DNA of 64,000 bases from an uncultured Clostridia bacterium (GCA_934670175.1 CAKUOX010000006.1:1-64000); one strand, 5' to 3'; counted from the first letter of the stretch, positions 31,674 through 40,085 are shown. The notes: generated by a model from the sequence alone, not told the origin. Program-made: numbers and translations.

Positions 31674-32477
31674 TTACTTGATCTTGCTCAGGTCGAGTTC
31701 GCCGATCAGCTCCGTAAGCCGGTGCTCATAAGCGACAAACCGCGGATCAGACGTCATATCCAGCGTGCGCGGGCGCGGCAGATCGATCTCCACCACATCC
31801 GTCAGCCGTCCTGGATTGGTTCCCATGACGTAGATGCGGTCGGAAAGCAACACCGCCTCCTCAACGCTATGCGTAATGAATATAATGGTCTTGCGCGTCT
31901 TTTTCCAAATATCGAGCAGCTCAATGTCCATCTGCTCGCGCGACATATCGTCCAGCGAGCCGAACGGCTCATCCATCAGCAGAATATCCGGGTTGTATAC
32001 CATCGCGCGTATCACACCCGCCAGCTGACATTTGCCCAGCGACACCTGCGTGGGATATTCATTGGCAAGGCCGTCCAGTCCGATCATTTTCATCAGGCTG
32101 TCAACGTTATCCTCCCACGCCTTGCCCTTCAGTCCAAACACCTTCAGCGGCAGCGCCACATTCTCGCGCATCGTATACCACGGGAGCATGTTGGCCTGCT
32201 GGAAAATGAAGCCCATCTTGCGTAGCACCTCGGGCGGCATCTTGTTCATCGCGGAGACCTTCGTACCCTCAATGAAAATATCGCCGGAGGTGGGCTTGAT
32301 AATGCCATCCATCATGCGGATGATCGTAGACTTGCCGCAGCCTGAAGGACCGAGTATCGAAACAAACTCGCCGCGATCAATCTCCATGCTGTAATCGCGC
32401 ACCGCTTCGATCAGCTGGCGGCGGGTTTTGAAGGTTTTGCATACCTTATTAAATACGATCATTTTCTTATCTTCCAC
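31674..32477 (-). CDS. ABC transporter ATPase, nitrate/taurine (SsuB) type, second of two
   Basis: A 267-residue ATPase with Walker A GPSGCGKST, signature-region VSLGKCQLAGVIRAM (LSGGQ altered to VSLGKCQ) and Walker B ILLMDEPFGSLDD. The signature motif is clearly degenerate, which can occur in one half of an asymmetric ATPase dimer. The other ATPase of the operon (33264-34064) has an intact LSGGMRQR. A heterodimer with one consensus site is therefore possible. Confidence 0.92.
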   Translation of the reverse strand: MEDKKMIVFNKVCKTFKTRRQLIEAVRDYSMEIDRGEFVSILGPSGCGKSTIIRMMDGIIKPTSGDIFIEGTKVSAMNKMPPEVLRKMGFIFQQANMLPWYTMRENVALPLKVFGLKGKAWEDNVDSLMKMIGLDGLANEYPTQVSLGKCQLAGVIRAMVYNPDILLMDEPFGSLDDMSREQMDIELLDIWKKTRKTIIFITHSVEEAVLLSDRIYVMGTNPGRLTDVVEIDLPRPRTLDMTSDPRFVAYEHRLTELIGELDLSKIK

Positions 32478-32493
32478 TGCTCTGCCCTCCCGC

Positions 32494-33267
32494 TCACTTT
32501 TTCCAAAGGATCACGCGCTTTTCTATGGCGGAAATCACATAATACAGCACCAGTCCGATGATCGCGACCAGAATGATACAGCCATAGGAAACGGACGTCG
32601 CATTGAACTTGTTATAATAAGTAATGCGCGTGCCCATGCCCAGCTTGCCGCTGACGAAGTCCGCGCCAATCGCGCCGATGGTGGAATTGATGCAGCCCAG
32701 CTTCACGCCGGTAAACACCTGCGGCATGGCGTTCATAAAGGTGATCTTCGTAAAGGTCTGCAGCTTATTTGCGCCCACGCACGCGGCCAGCTCCATTTTT
32801 TCACGCTCCACATTGGTAAAGCCGTTGAGCGTATTGAGCGTGATGACCGGCGTTGCCTGAACCACGATCACCAGCAGGCGCAGGTTTGGGTTCGTGCCGA
32901 GCCAGAGCAGCATGATCGGAATCAGCGTCATCATCGGCGTAATAACCAGGCATAGGATCACCGGAGAAAATGCGTTGGTCAGCACGCGCGACTGCGAAAG
33001 CAGCGCTGCAATCAGCATGCCCAGCGGCACGGAAATCGCAAAGCCCAGCACTACGATCTTAATTGTGAACAAGAAATGCGGCCAAATATTAGGGAATTCG
33101 CGCAGTGTATCCCGAATCATGTTGATCGGCTGAGGCAGAACATGCTCGTTGATATTGAGCGATACAGTCAGTATCTGCAGCAGCGCCAAAATGGCGATCA
33201 GGATCACAACCGGCGCGAGCACGGCCGTCCAGCCCTTCGGCTTTCGGTTTGAATTGCGCTTGCTCAT
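32494..33267 (-). CDS. ABC transporter permease, nitrate/taurine (SsuC) type, first of two
   Basis: A 257-residue permease with six membrane helices and loop ELAACVGANKLQTFTKITFMNAMPQVFTGVKLG. It starts four bases inside the end of the upstream ATPase gene (overlap) and is similar in layout to the second permease, suggesting an old duplication of a permease-ATPase pair. Confidence 0.9.
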   Translation of the reverse strand: MSKRNSNRKPKGWTAVLAPVVILIAILALLQILTVSLNINEHVLPQPINMIRDTLREFPNIWPHFLFTIKIVVLGFAISVPLGMLIAALLSQSRVLTNAFSPVILCLVITPMMTLIPIMLLWLGTNPNLRLLVIVVQATPVITLNTLNGFTNVEREKMELAACVGANKLQTFTKITFMNAMPQVFTGVKLGCINSTIGAIGADFVSGKLGMGTRITYYNKFNATSVSYGCIILVAIIGLVLYYVISAIEKRVILWKK

Positions 33268-34064
33268 TTATTTGCACCTCCAAAGGAACGGATGAGGGCG
33301 TTGATCTCGCGGCGAAGGCTCTGATAGCGCGGCAGCTCGTTGATGCTGAGCGTCCTCTCTTCAAGCGGAATATCCACCGGAATCTCGCGCACGATGCTGC
33401 CCGGAAGCGGCGAAAACACAAAGATACGATTCGCCAGCAGCAGCGCTTCATCCACATTGTTGGTCACCATAATGATCGTTTTCTGCGTTTTTTCCCAAAT
33501 ATTGAGGATTTCATAAGAGAGCATTTTGCGGGTAATGGCGTCGAGCGCGCCAAGCGGCTGGTCAAAAATCAGAATTTTGGGATCGTGCACCATGGCGCGC
33601 GCTATGCCCACGCGCTGGCGCATGCCGCCGGACAATTCATGGGGATAAATATTCATATAATCCTGAAGGCCCACGATGCGCAGCATTTCCTCAACCCGTG
33701 CATCCCATTTTTCGCCCTTGAGGCCCATCACCTCAAGGTTAAAGCGCAGGTTGCCCGCCGCAGTACGCCACTGAAGCAGGTTGTTGCTCTGGAAAACATA
33801 GCCAAAATCGCGCAGCGCATCCCTGCTGAGCTTGCGACCATGATCCTTCCCCGCAAGCTCAATGCTGCCGCTGGTAGCCTCTTCTATGCCAGCCAGGATT
33901 TTCAGATACGTCGACTTTCCGCAGCCGGAATTGCCGAGGATCACAATAAACTCTTTTTCCCGCACATCCATGCTGATATTTCTGAGCACCTCCGCCTGTC
34001 CGGTTTTGCGAGTTGCCGGATAGGTTTTGCAGATGTGCCGCGTACTCAGCAGAAACTCGTTCAT
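33264..34064 (-). CDS. ABC transporter ATPase, nitrate/taurine (SsuB) type, first of two
   Basis: A 266-residue ATPase, first gene of the minus-strand operon. It has Walker A GNSGCGKST, intact signature LSGGMRQRVGIARAM and Walker B ILIFDQPLGALD. The catalytic Glu after Walker B is Gln (FDQP), whereas its partner has DEP. The two ATPases may thus have complementary defects: this one lacks the catalytic Glu, the other lacks the LSGGQ motif. That would leave one competent composite site. Confidence 0.92.
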   Translation of the reverse strand: MNEFLLSTRHICKTYPATRKTGQAEVLRNISMDVREKEFIVILGNSGCGKSTYLKILAGIEEATSGSIELAGKDHGRKLSRDALRDFGYVFQSNNLLQWRTAAGNLRFNLEVMGLKGEKWDARVEEMLRIVGLQDYMNIYPHELSGGMRQRVGIARAMVHDPKILIFDQPLGALDAITRKMLSYEILNIWEKTQKTIIMVTNNVDEALLLANRIFVFSPLPGSIVREIPVDIPLEERTLSINELPRYQSLRREINALIRSFGGANK

Positions 34065-34172
34065 CCGCGTTCCACTCCCTTTGTTATTGATTTTAAATTA
34101 ACATTCTTTTTCTCATTCGCCTGTTCCCGATGTTTCCATCAAATCAGCAATACAGGTAAATTATCCTACATC

Positions 34173-34201
34173 ATATTACCGCAATAACACAATAAAGTCA
34201 A
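34173..34201 (-). promoter_or_regulatory. Promoter of the tandem permease/ATPase operon
   Basis: On the minus strand TTGACT (34196-34201), a 17-base spacer and TAATAT (34173-34178), giving a roughly 100-base leader. Confidence 0.75.
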
Positions 34202-34226
34202 CGGTATGCGACGGTTTTTGGTATAA

Positions 34227-34252
34227 ATATTTTTGTCACTGGACAAAAATAT
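34227..34252. promoter_or_regulatory. Perfect 11-bp inverted repeat between divergent promoters (candidate operator)
   Basis: ATATTTTTGTC (34227-34237) and GACAAAAATAT (34242-34252) are exact reverse complements around ACTG. They lie between the two -35 boxes (34196-34201 and 34264-34269), so one bound regulator could control both units. Confidence 0.65.
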
Positions 34253-34263
34253 CCAGCTATCCG

Positions 34264-34292
34264 TTGACATTTACACAATTTAATGTTATATT
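34264..34292 (+). promoter_or_regulatory. Promoter of the binding-protein gene
   Basis: TTGACA (34264-34269), a 17-base spacer and TATATT (34287-34292). A second TATAAT at 34331-34336 lacks a clear -35. Confidence 0.8.
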
Positions 34293-34368
34293 GTATGTAG
34301 CATATGGAATGCGCTCTTGTGTGTATTCTGTATAATAGTAGAAGGAACAATTATGGGAGGAAAGAGAA

Positions 34369-35436
34369 ATGAAGAAACTGGTTGCCCTGTTGCTGTGCGT
34401 GCTTATGTGCGCGTGTGCCGCTGCTTCCGCCGAGGAGCTGACCGCCGTCACCATCGCCATGCCGCGTTCCGTTGAAACGCTGGTAGACACCATCATTTAC
34501 GCTGCCGAGGATATGGGCTATTTCGCTGAGAATGGCCTGACCGTTTCCGTTGAAGAGGCCACTGGTACCGACACGCAGATGGTTGCCGTCGGCCAGTACG
34601 ATTTCGCCGTTCCCGCACCGTCCGCCATTCTGCCGGCCATCGAAGCTGGTCTGCCGATCATCGCTATCGAGCAGTACGGCGCCTGGAACATCTTCGGCTT
34701 CTCCGCACTGAACGGCAAGGGCATCGAGACCTGGGCCGACCTGAGCGGCAAGACCATCGCGCTGGGCGACGCCTCCTGGGAAGCGCTGGCGCAGCCGCTG
34801 CTGGATGCTGCGGGCGTGACCGACGTTGAATACATCGTTGCCGGCGAAAACCGCTATGTGCAGGTCGAAGAAGGCAAAATCGATGTTCTGTTCACCTGGC
34901 TGGATGAAATCTATCTGCTGCAGGCGCAGGGCTACGACTTCAACTACATCGATGGCAACGAAGTGCTGAAGAACAGCGCGAACAGCTTCATCTGCTCTCT
35001 CGACACCTACGAGAATCGTAAGGACGTCGTGCAGGGCTTTGTAAAGGGCATTCAGATGGGCACCTACTTTGTGGCCAAGAATCCCGAAGCTGCCGCGGAC
35101 ATCGTGCTCAACCGCTTCCCGGCGCTGGGCTCCACCGTTGACTGGGACGGCGCTGTGGCCGTTCAGAAGTCCCTGAAGATCCAGTCCTACGGCGTGACCG
35201 ACGAGGATTTCGAATCCATGTCCAACCCGACGGGCTTCTTCTTCGATGCAAAGTGGGACCTGAACCAGGATGCCTGCCTGGCCTCCGGCGTGATCGCTGA
35301 AAAGCTCGATCCCGCGAAGGTGTACACCAATGAGTTCGTGCTCAACGGTATGACCGATGCGGACAAGGCGCGCGTTGAAGAGGATGCCGCCAATTATGTG
35401 TTCACCTCCGAGCTGGCCAAGGCTGCCGGAAAATAA
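34369..35436 (+). CDS. ABC transporter binding protein, NMT1/SsuA type
   Basis: A 355-residue solute-binding protein of the nitrate/sulfonate/thiamine-precursor superfamily. It contains YFAENGLTVSVEEATG, QYDFAVPAPSAILPAIEAGLPI and WADLSGKTIALGD. The signal peptide ends ASAEE, a type-I site. Cysteines at about 10, 14 and 16 do not make a clean lipobox. It is divergent from two permease-ATPase pairs and is the only binding protein nearby. No thiamine-pyrophosphate riboswitch is visible, so the pyrimidine-precursor option is not supported. The substrate is unknown. Confidence 0.9.
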   Translation: MKKLVALLLCVLMCACAAASAEELTAVTIAMPRSVETLVDTIIYAAEDMGYFAENGLTVSVEEATGTDTQMVAVGQYDFAVPAPSAILPAIEAGLPIIAIEQYGAWNIFGFSALNGKGIETWADLSGKTIALGDASWEALAQPLLDAAGVTDVEYIVAGENRYVQVEEGKIDVLFTWLDEIYLLQAQGYDFNYIDGNEVLKNSANSFICSLDTYENRKDVVQGFVKGIQMGTYFVAKNPEAAADIVLNRFPALGSTVDWDGAVAVQKSLKIQSYGVTDEDFESMSNPTGFFFDAKWDLNQDACLASGVIAEKLDPAKVYTNEFVLNGMTDADKARVEEDAANYVFTSELAKAAGK

Positions 35437-35455
35437 TCAGATAAAAGCCTCAATC

Positions 35456-35490
35456 AAAGCGCCGGGCAAAACGATTGCCTGGCGCTTTTT
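35456..35490 (+). terminator. Terminator of the binding-protein gene
   Basis: AAAGCGCCGGGCA pairs with TGCCTGGCGCTTT, followed by a T-run. Confidence 0.9.
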
Positions 35491-35494
35491 ATGG

Positions 35495-35560
35495 GCAGAA
35501 ACCAGCAAAACCGGAGTTTTGCGCATCCAGCGCCCCCAGCACGGAAACGTCGGCAATTCC
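35495..35560 (-). repeat. R3 repeat copy 9
   Basis: On the minus strand GGAATTGCCGACG leads into GCGCAAAACTCCGGTTTTGC. The second hairpin is perfect; the outer 3' arm has decayed. It follows the terminator directly. Confidence 0.7.
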
Positions 35561-35568
35561 TGAAATCA

Positions 35569-35597
35569 TTGACAGCCCCGCCGACCGTCTGTATAAT
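35569..35597 (+). promoter_or_regulatory. Consensus promoter of the DUF2087 gene
   Basis: TTGACA (35569-35574), a 17-base spacer and TATAAT (35592-35597), both perfect. Confidence 0.9.
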
Positions 35598-35641
35598 TAA
35601 TTTGTTACCATTTCCAACCTGATTTTGAAAGGACGCTATCC

Positions 35642-35956
35642 ATGAATACCGATCCCACGCTGCCCGTGCTGCGGCCGTTTCTGGATGAACACCTGCGGCT
35701 CACGGCGCTGCCCGCAAAGCAGCGCAAGAAGCTGCCTGCGCTCTACTATCTGGCGGGTAAATTTGAACCTGCCCGCGATTACAGCGAAAGCGAAGTCAAC
35801 GACCTGCTCGACGCCTGGTCGACCTTCCACGATCCGGCCACGCTGCGGCGCGAGCTATTCAATCATCACCTGCTCAACCGCACGGATAACTGCGCCCGCT
35901 ATTGGCTGGAGCCCGACATTCCCGAGCTTCCGGAATTCATTGCGGCGTATCTCTGA
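35642..35956 (+). CDS. DUF2087 domain protein
   Basis: A 104-residue protein made of a single DUF2087 domain: LPALYYLAGKFEPARDYSES, LLDAWSTFHDPATLRREL and LNRTDNCARYW are the conserved blocks. The domain looks like a small helix-turn-helix-type fold and is often fused to transcription regulators, but its role is not established. It has its own strong promoter and terminator. A GAAAGGA site precedes the ATG. Confidence 0.85.
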   Translation: MNTDPTLPVLRPFLDEHLRLTALPAKQRKKLPALYYLAGKFEPARDYSESEVNDLLDAWSTFHDPATLRRELFNHHLLNRTDNCARYWLEPDIPELPEFIAAYL

Positions 35957-35990
35957 TTCGATCGATCCACAAAAAGCGCCACATCAGCGC

Positions 35991-36015
35991 CGAAGCCCAT
36001 TTCGGGGCTTTTTTA
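35991..36015 (+). terminator. Terminator of the DUF2087 gene
   Basis: AAGCCC and GGGGCTT form a short stem around ATTTC, followed by six T. Confidence 0.8.
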
Positions 36016-36018
36016 TGC

Positions 36019-36047
36019 TTGCAACTTGCGCGCGCATATGCTATAAT
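36019..36047 (+). promoter_or_regulatory. Promoter of the sugar-kinase operon
   Basis: TTGCAA (36019-36024), a 17-base spacer and TATAAT (36042-36047). Confidence 0.8.
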
Positions 36048-36111
36048 ACAATCGAATTTGCGTGTGCGTGCACGCATCGTTTATCAGGCTGATTGGGGAG
36101 GAATTTCGCGC

Positions 36112-37044
36112 ATGATCAACACCATAACCCTGAATCCGGCAATCGATCACATCATCTATTTAAACCGCTATGTGCGCAACATCACAAATCGCATCCGCGA
36201 AACGCGCATTACGATGGGCGGCAAGGGCACGCATGTGTCGCTGAACCTTCGGCTGATGGGTTCGCCGTCGCGCGCATTCGGCTTCGGCTTTGGCCAGACC
36301 GGACGGCAGATCATCCAAATGCTGAAGGACGGCGGCGTGGAGCCCTACTTTATCTACGGCGAAGCGGGCGAAAGCCGCACCAATTATCTGCTGGTGGAGG
36401 AGGACACGCGCGACGCGACGCTGGTGGCCGACCGCGGCCCAAAGCCCTCTGCCGAGCAGACCGAGGCCTTCTGCCAGCTGATGCGCGACACGGTGCAGTC
36501 CGGCGATTATCTGGCGCTTTCGGGCGACACGTCGAACTTCCCGGATCCTTTCATTTACAACCGCCTCATTGACCTGCTCTCCGACCGCAGGCTGCGCGTA
36601 TTTCTGGATGCAAGCGGCAAATCGCTGGAAAAGTGCATCGAAAAGAGCCCCTATCTGGTGAAGCCCAACCGCGACGAGCTGGCCGCGCTGACCGGCATGA
36701 CGCTGGATACGGACGCCGACGTGGTTCGCGCGATCGGCGCGCTGGACAGGTACAATATCGCCGTGGTCGCCGTATCGCTGGGCGGCGACGGCTCCATCGT
36801 GCGCGCTGAGGACAGGATCTACCGCGTGCACCCGCCGAAGGTGAACGTATACAACACCGTTGGCTGCGGCGACTGCTATCTGGGCGGACTGATGCACGGT
36901 TTGGAGAGCGGCATGTCCATGGAGGACACGCTGCGCTACGCCACGGCCGTATCGGCGGCCACGGCGGAATCGGCGCTTTCCGTGTTCTTCGATGCGGAGC
37001 GCGCCAGGGAACTGATCGAGCAGGTAGATATTCAGAAGCTGTGA
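36112..37044 (+). CDS. PfkB-family sugar kinase (1-phosphofructokinase/tagatose-6-P kinase type)
   Basis: A 310-residue ribokinase-like kinase beginning INTITLNPAIDHIIYL, as in LacC and FruK. It has the substrate-binding GGKGTHVSLNLRLMG and the catalytic loop NTVGCGDCYLGGL. Usual members read G-A-G-D at the anion hole; here it is G-C-G-D, with the catalytic Asp retained. ATG 36112 follows GGGGAGGA. It heads an operon with a class II aldolase and a rhamnulokinase-like enzyme, so it probably phosphorylates a sugar or sugar phosphate in that pathway. Confidence 0.85.
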   Translation: MINTITLNPAIDHIIYLNRYVRNITNRIRETRITMGGKGTHVSLNLRLMGSPSRAFGFGFGQTGRQIIQMLKDGGVEPYFIYGEAGESRTNYLLVEEDTRDATLVADRGPKPSAEQTEAFCQLMRDTVQSGDYLALSGDTSNFPDPFIYNRLIDLLSDRRLRVFLDASGKSLEKCIEKSPYLVKPNRDELAALTGMTLDTDADVVRAIGALDRYNIAVVAVSLGGDGSIVRAEDRIYRVHPPKVNVYNTVGCGDCYLGGLMHGLESGMSMEDTLRYATAVSAATAESALSVFFDAERARELIEQVDIQKL

Positions 37045-37073
37045 TCGCAAAAATATGAAGGAGGCTGCAAAAT

Positions 37074-37709
37074 ATGTCCAATCTTTCCTACATCGAAATG
37101 CGTGAAGAAATGTGCACCGTCGCTCGACTCATGTGGGAGCGCCGGCTGACCAACGCTGCGGGCGGCAATTTCGCCGTGCGCGTAGATGACAATCGCATTC
37201 TGATCTCTCCGTCCATGATGTCCGAACATAAGCACTGCGCGCTCAAGCCTGAGGACATCATGCTGATCGACTACGACGAAAACATTCTCGAGGGCACCGG
37301 CAAGCTCTCCCGCGAGGGCAAAATGCACGTCCTGCTGCTGCAGCATTTCAAGAACATCGGCGCGACCATTCACGCACACCCGTTCTACTGCATGCCGTTC
37401 GTGGCCTTCTCGCAGCCGATCCCGAACGTGACCGAGGCCACGATGGGGCGCGGCTATGTGGAGTGCATCCCGTGGACGAAGGCATACAGCGAGGATCTGG
37501 CGCAGAACGTATACCACTACTTTGAGGATCGCCGCGAGCTGGCCGAGCGCAAGCCCATCGGCATGATCATGCCCAAGCACGGCGTCGTGGTTTCCGGCCC
37601 CACGATCTACGGTGCATATTCCATGCTGGAGCGCATCGAGGCGGACGCCTTCTGCAACCTGGCAAAGGCTGTAATGTGGCCGGATATGCCGCTGCCCAAG
37701 AACGACTGA
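37074..37709 (+). CDS. Class II aldolase (FucA/RhaD-like)
   Basis: A 211-residue zinc aldolase or epimerase. The candidate catalytic Glu is in SREGKMH, zinc ligands are HAH in TIHAHPFY, and a third His is in MPKHGVVV. It is a paralogue of the aldolase at 28100-28723 but only distantly similar. Its partner is the FGGY kinase one base downstream. Together they fit cleavage of a ketose-1-phosphate such as L-rhamnulose- or L-fuculose-1-phosphate, though no sugar isomerase or transporter is adjacent. AAGGAGG lies about 11 bases before the ATG. Confidence 0.85.
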   Translation: MSNLSYIEMREEMCTVARLMWERRLTNAAGGNFAVRVDDNRILISPSMMSEHKHCALKPEDIMLIDYDENILEGTGKLSREGKMHVLLLQHFKNIGATIHAHPFYCMPFVAFSQPIPNVTEATMGRGYVECIPWTKAYSEDLAQNVYHYFEDRRELAERKPIGMIMPKHGVVVSGPTIYGAYSMLERIEADAFCNLAKAVMWPDMPLPKND

Positions 37710-37710
37710 C

Positions 37711-39186
37711 ATGGGCGCGCCGATGAAATGCGTCGCCTTTGACCTGGGCGCGAGCAGCGGCAAGCTGTTTGAAGGGCACATTGAAAATGATCGCCTGCAC
37801 GTCGCGCCGGTATATGTCTTTCCCAATGGCATCGTTCGCCTGGGCGACGGCATGTACTGGGATTTTATGCGCATCTATTCGGAGCTGTGCGAAGGGCTGC
37901 GCCGCGCCGAGGCGCGCGCGCCGGTGGATTCGTTGGGCATCGACAGCTTCAACAACGATTTTTCGCTGATCGACGCGCGTGGCGAAATGCTGATCCCGAT
38001 CCGCTCCTACCGCGACCCGCGCACGCAGCGCCATTGGGATGAAATATTCGCCATAATGCCGCAGCGCGAGGTCTATATGCACTCCGGCAACCAGATCGCG
38101 CCGTTCAACACGCTGATGCAGCTGGCCGCCATGAATCTCGGCGGACAGGGCTTTCTGCTGGAAAATGCGCACCGGCTGCTGATGCTTCCTGACCTGCTGG
38201 GCTATTACATCACCGGCAAGGCCTGCATCGAATACACACTGGCTGCCGAAACGGAGCTGCTCGACCTGAACCAGAGGATATGGATCGACGATATTCTAAA
38301 CGCATACGGCATTCCGAAGCGCCTTCTGCCCGAGCTGCGCATGCCCGGCACGGTACTCGGCGCGTCCACGCCAGAATTCAACGCACAAAACCGCCTACGC
38401 GGCTTCGATTTTGTAAACGTCAGCGAGCACGACACCGCTTCGGCATTTCTCGCCTCGCCGCTCGGACGAAACGCCGCGTTCATTTCCAGCGGCACCTGGG
38501 CGCTGGTAGGTGCGGAATGCGACGCGCCCGTCATCAACGATCTCAGCTATCGCGCCAATCTGGCCAATGAAGGCGGCATGGACGGCCATCACCGCCTGCT
38601 GCGCAACGTGATGGGCAGCTGGCTGATTCAGGAGCTGCGCCGCGACTACGCGCTGGATGGGCAGGATTACAGCTTTGCCGAGATCCAGGCCATGGTGCTT
38701 CAGGCCGCGCCCTTCCGCTTCCCCATCGATCCGGATTCGCCCGAATTCTACCTTCCGGGCGAAATGCGCAAAAAAATACGCAGCGTCAGCCTGCGCGCAA
38801 ATGGCAGCGCGCCGGAAACGCCGGGCGAATTTTTCCGCTGCGTCTATGAAGCGCTGACGATGAAATACCGCCTGTGCGTGGATCTGCTGGAGGAAGCGCT
38901 CGGCTGCAGCTATGAAGCCGTCAACATCTTCGGCGGCGGCTGTCAGGACATGCTGTGCAACCAGTTTGCGGCGAATGCCTGCGGGCGGCGCGTGGTTGCC
39001 GGCCCCATCGACGCTTCATCCATTGGCAATATTGCCGTGCAGCTGATCACGCACGGCGAATTAAAGAACGTGGCCGAGGCGCGCGCGCTGATCGCCCGCA
39101 GCTTCGAGCTTAAAACCTTCGAGCCTCAGGATCACGCTGAATGGAATCTCCATTATGCGGATTACCGCCGGCTGTTCGGCCTCTGA
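37711..39186 (+). CDS. rhaB: FGGY carbohydrate kinase, rhamnulokinase-like
   Basis: A 491-residue FGGY kinase. The N-terminal phosphate-1 loop FDLGASSGKLFEG is of RhaB type (GASSGR in the classic enzyme), with LGIDSFNNDFSLID, SSGTWALVGAE and INIFGGG-like VNIFGGGCQDMLCNQ in the C-terminal ATP domain. It likely phosphorylates L-rhamnulose or a related ketose. The start is ATG 37711, one base after the aldolase stop, with a second ATG at 37723; neither has a strong ribosome site, implying coupled translation. Confidence 0.87.
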   Translation: MGAPMKCVAFDLGASSGKLFEGHIENDRLHVAPVYVFPNGIVRLGDGMYWDFMRIYSELCEGLRRAEARAPVDSLGIDSFNNDFSLIDARGEMLIPIRSYRDPRTQRHWDEIFAIMPQREVYMHSGNQIAPFNTLMQLAAMNLGGQGFLLENAHRLLMLPDLLGYYITGKACIEYTLAAETELLDLNQRIWIDDILNAYGIPKRLLPELRMPGTVLGASTPEFNAQNRLRGFDFVNVSEHDTASAFLASPLGRNAAFISSGTWALVGAECDAPVINDLSYRANLANEGGMDGHHRLLRNVMGSWLIQELRRDYALDGQDYSFAEIQAMVLQAAPFRFPIDPDSPEFYLPGEMRKKIRSVSLRANGSAPETPGEFFRCVYEALTMKYRLCVDLLEEALGCSYEAVNIFGGGCQDMLCNQFAANACGRRVVAGPIDASSIGNIAVQLITHGELKNVAEARALIARSFELKTFEPQDHAEWNLHYADYRRLFGL

Positions 39187-39198
39187 CCGAGATGACGA

Positions 39199-39226
39199 GC
39201 CGCCCGCGCTTATTTGCGCGGGCGGC
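39199..39226. terminator. GC-rich hairpin after rhaB
   Basis: GCCGCCCGCGC and GCGCGGGCGGC form a perfect 11-bp stem 12 bases past the stop, but no T-run follows. It may act as a weak or bidirectional terminator. Confidence 0.55.
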
Positions 39227-39324
39227 CTAACCGTCCAACGGGCACAATTACCGCCTACATCCCAATGCAGCAGACCACAGTCAAGCTCACGGATGCAATC
39301 AAGGCAACGCCGCACACCACTTCT

Positions 39325-39819
39325 TTAGGCAGTTTCACAATCAAGAAATCTCTTATATTTGGCTCCACAGCTGTTGCACTCCAGCGTTATCCATATCCAA
39401 GTAAAAGCATTATCCACATCGCTTATTGTAAGCTCTTGGAGTTCCTGAACGTCCGGATATTCATATTTGATGGTAACAGAAAAGCTCTCGCTCCGGCATT
39501 TTATACAATCAACAGGTCGATTCGACACACATATATTTGGGAGCTTCTTTCCACATTGCCCATACCCATCGGAGCTGCTATCAAACACTTGAATGACCTT
39601 ACCGCACTTTTTGCAGCGGGCCTCGAATACGATTTTGTCGTTTTCCGGGCACAGGAACATTTTTGAAAATAGGCTGTGCCTGATTTCTCCAGCCACAAAA
39701 ACTTCAAAGTCATGTGTGCCGCAGCACGTTAGCATTCCCTCAATTATGCTACTGTCACTATCCATAGTTCGTTGGGTGATATTAAAATATGGACGAATTA
39801 TTCTAGGGATCAATTCCAT
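39325..39819 (-). CDS. Unknown Cys-rich protein in an AT-rich patch
   Basis: Not recognised. From ATG 39819 (close behind AGGAGG) the protein has 164 residues. The frame stays open further upstream to 40026, but that part has no good start signal. Cysteine pairs occur at MLTCCG, RCKKCGKV, DCIKC and CNSCGAKY and look like two zinc-ribbon-like knuckles. Membrane segments are absent. Base composition is clearly lower in GC than the flanks, and it stands alone between rhaB and an unrelated PLP enzyme, so recent acquisition is plausible. Confidence 0.6.
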   Translation of the reverse strand: MELIPRIIRPYFNITQRTMDSDSSIIEGMLTCCGTHDFEVFVAGEIRHSLFSKMFLCPENDKIVFEARCKKCGKVIQVFDSSSDGYGQCGKKLPNICVSNRPVDCIKCRSESFSVTIKYEYPDVQELQELTISDVDNAFTWIWITLECNSCGAKYKRFLDCETA

Positions 39820-40085
39820 GCTCCTCCTGCTTAAACGATCTCTAAACCCAGCCAACAGTCCTTCAGATAGAACCCATATCATTAGAGCACCTATTGAATA
39901 TTTAGACTGAAATACAATCCGTACTCTGTCATGACCTTTTAACTTCAACCGGTTTATATCACTAAACAGCATCGCAGGCGTAAGGCGTGGTGCGGATCGG
40001 CATTGCTTCTGCATTCTCCCTTGCAACGCGCGTCTGAACCGGCTGCGCCAGTCAGCATCCGGTTTTTAGTTGGTCAAAAGGATGA

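Noticed and set aside
34065..34368. TPP or other riboswitch controlling the NMT1-type transporter
   Set aside because: The intergenic region has two promoters and a palindrome, but none of the conserved TPP-riboswitch segments and no terminator.
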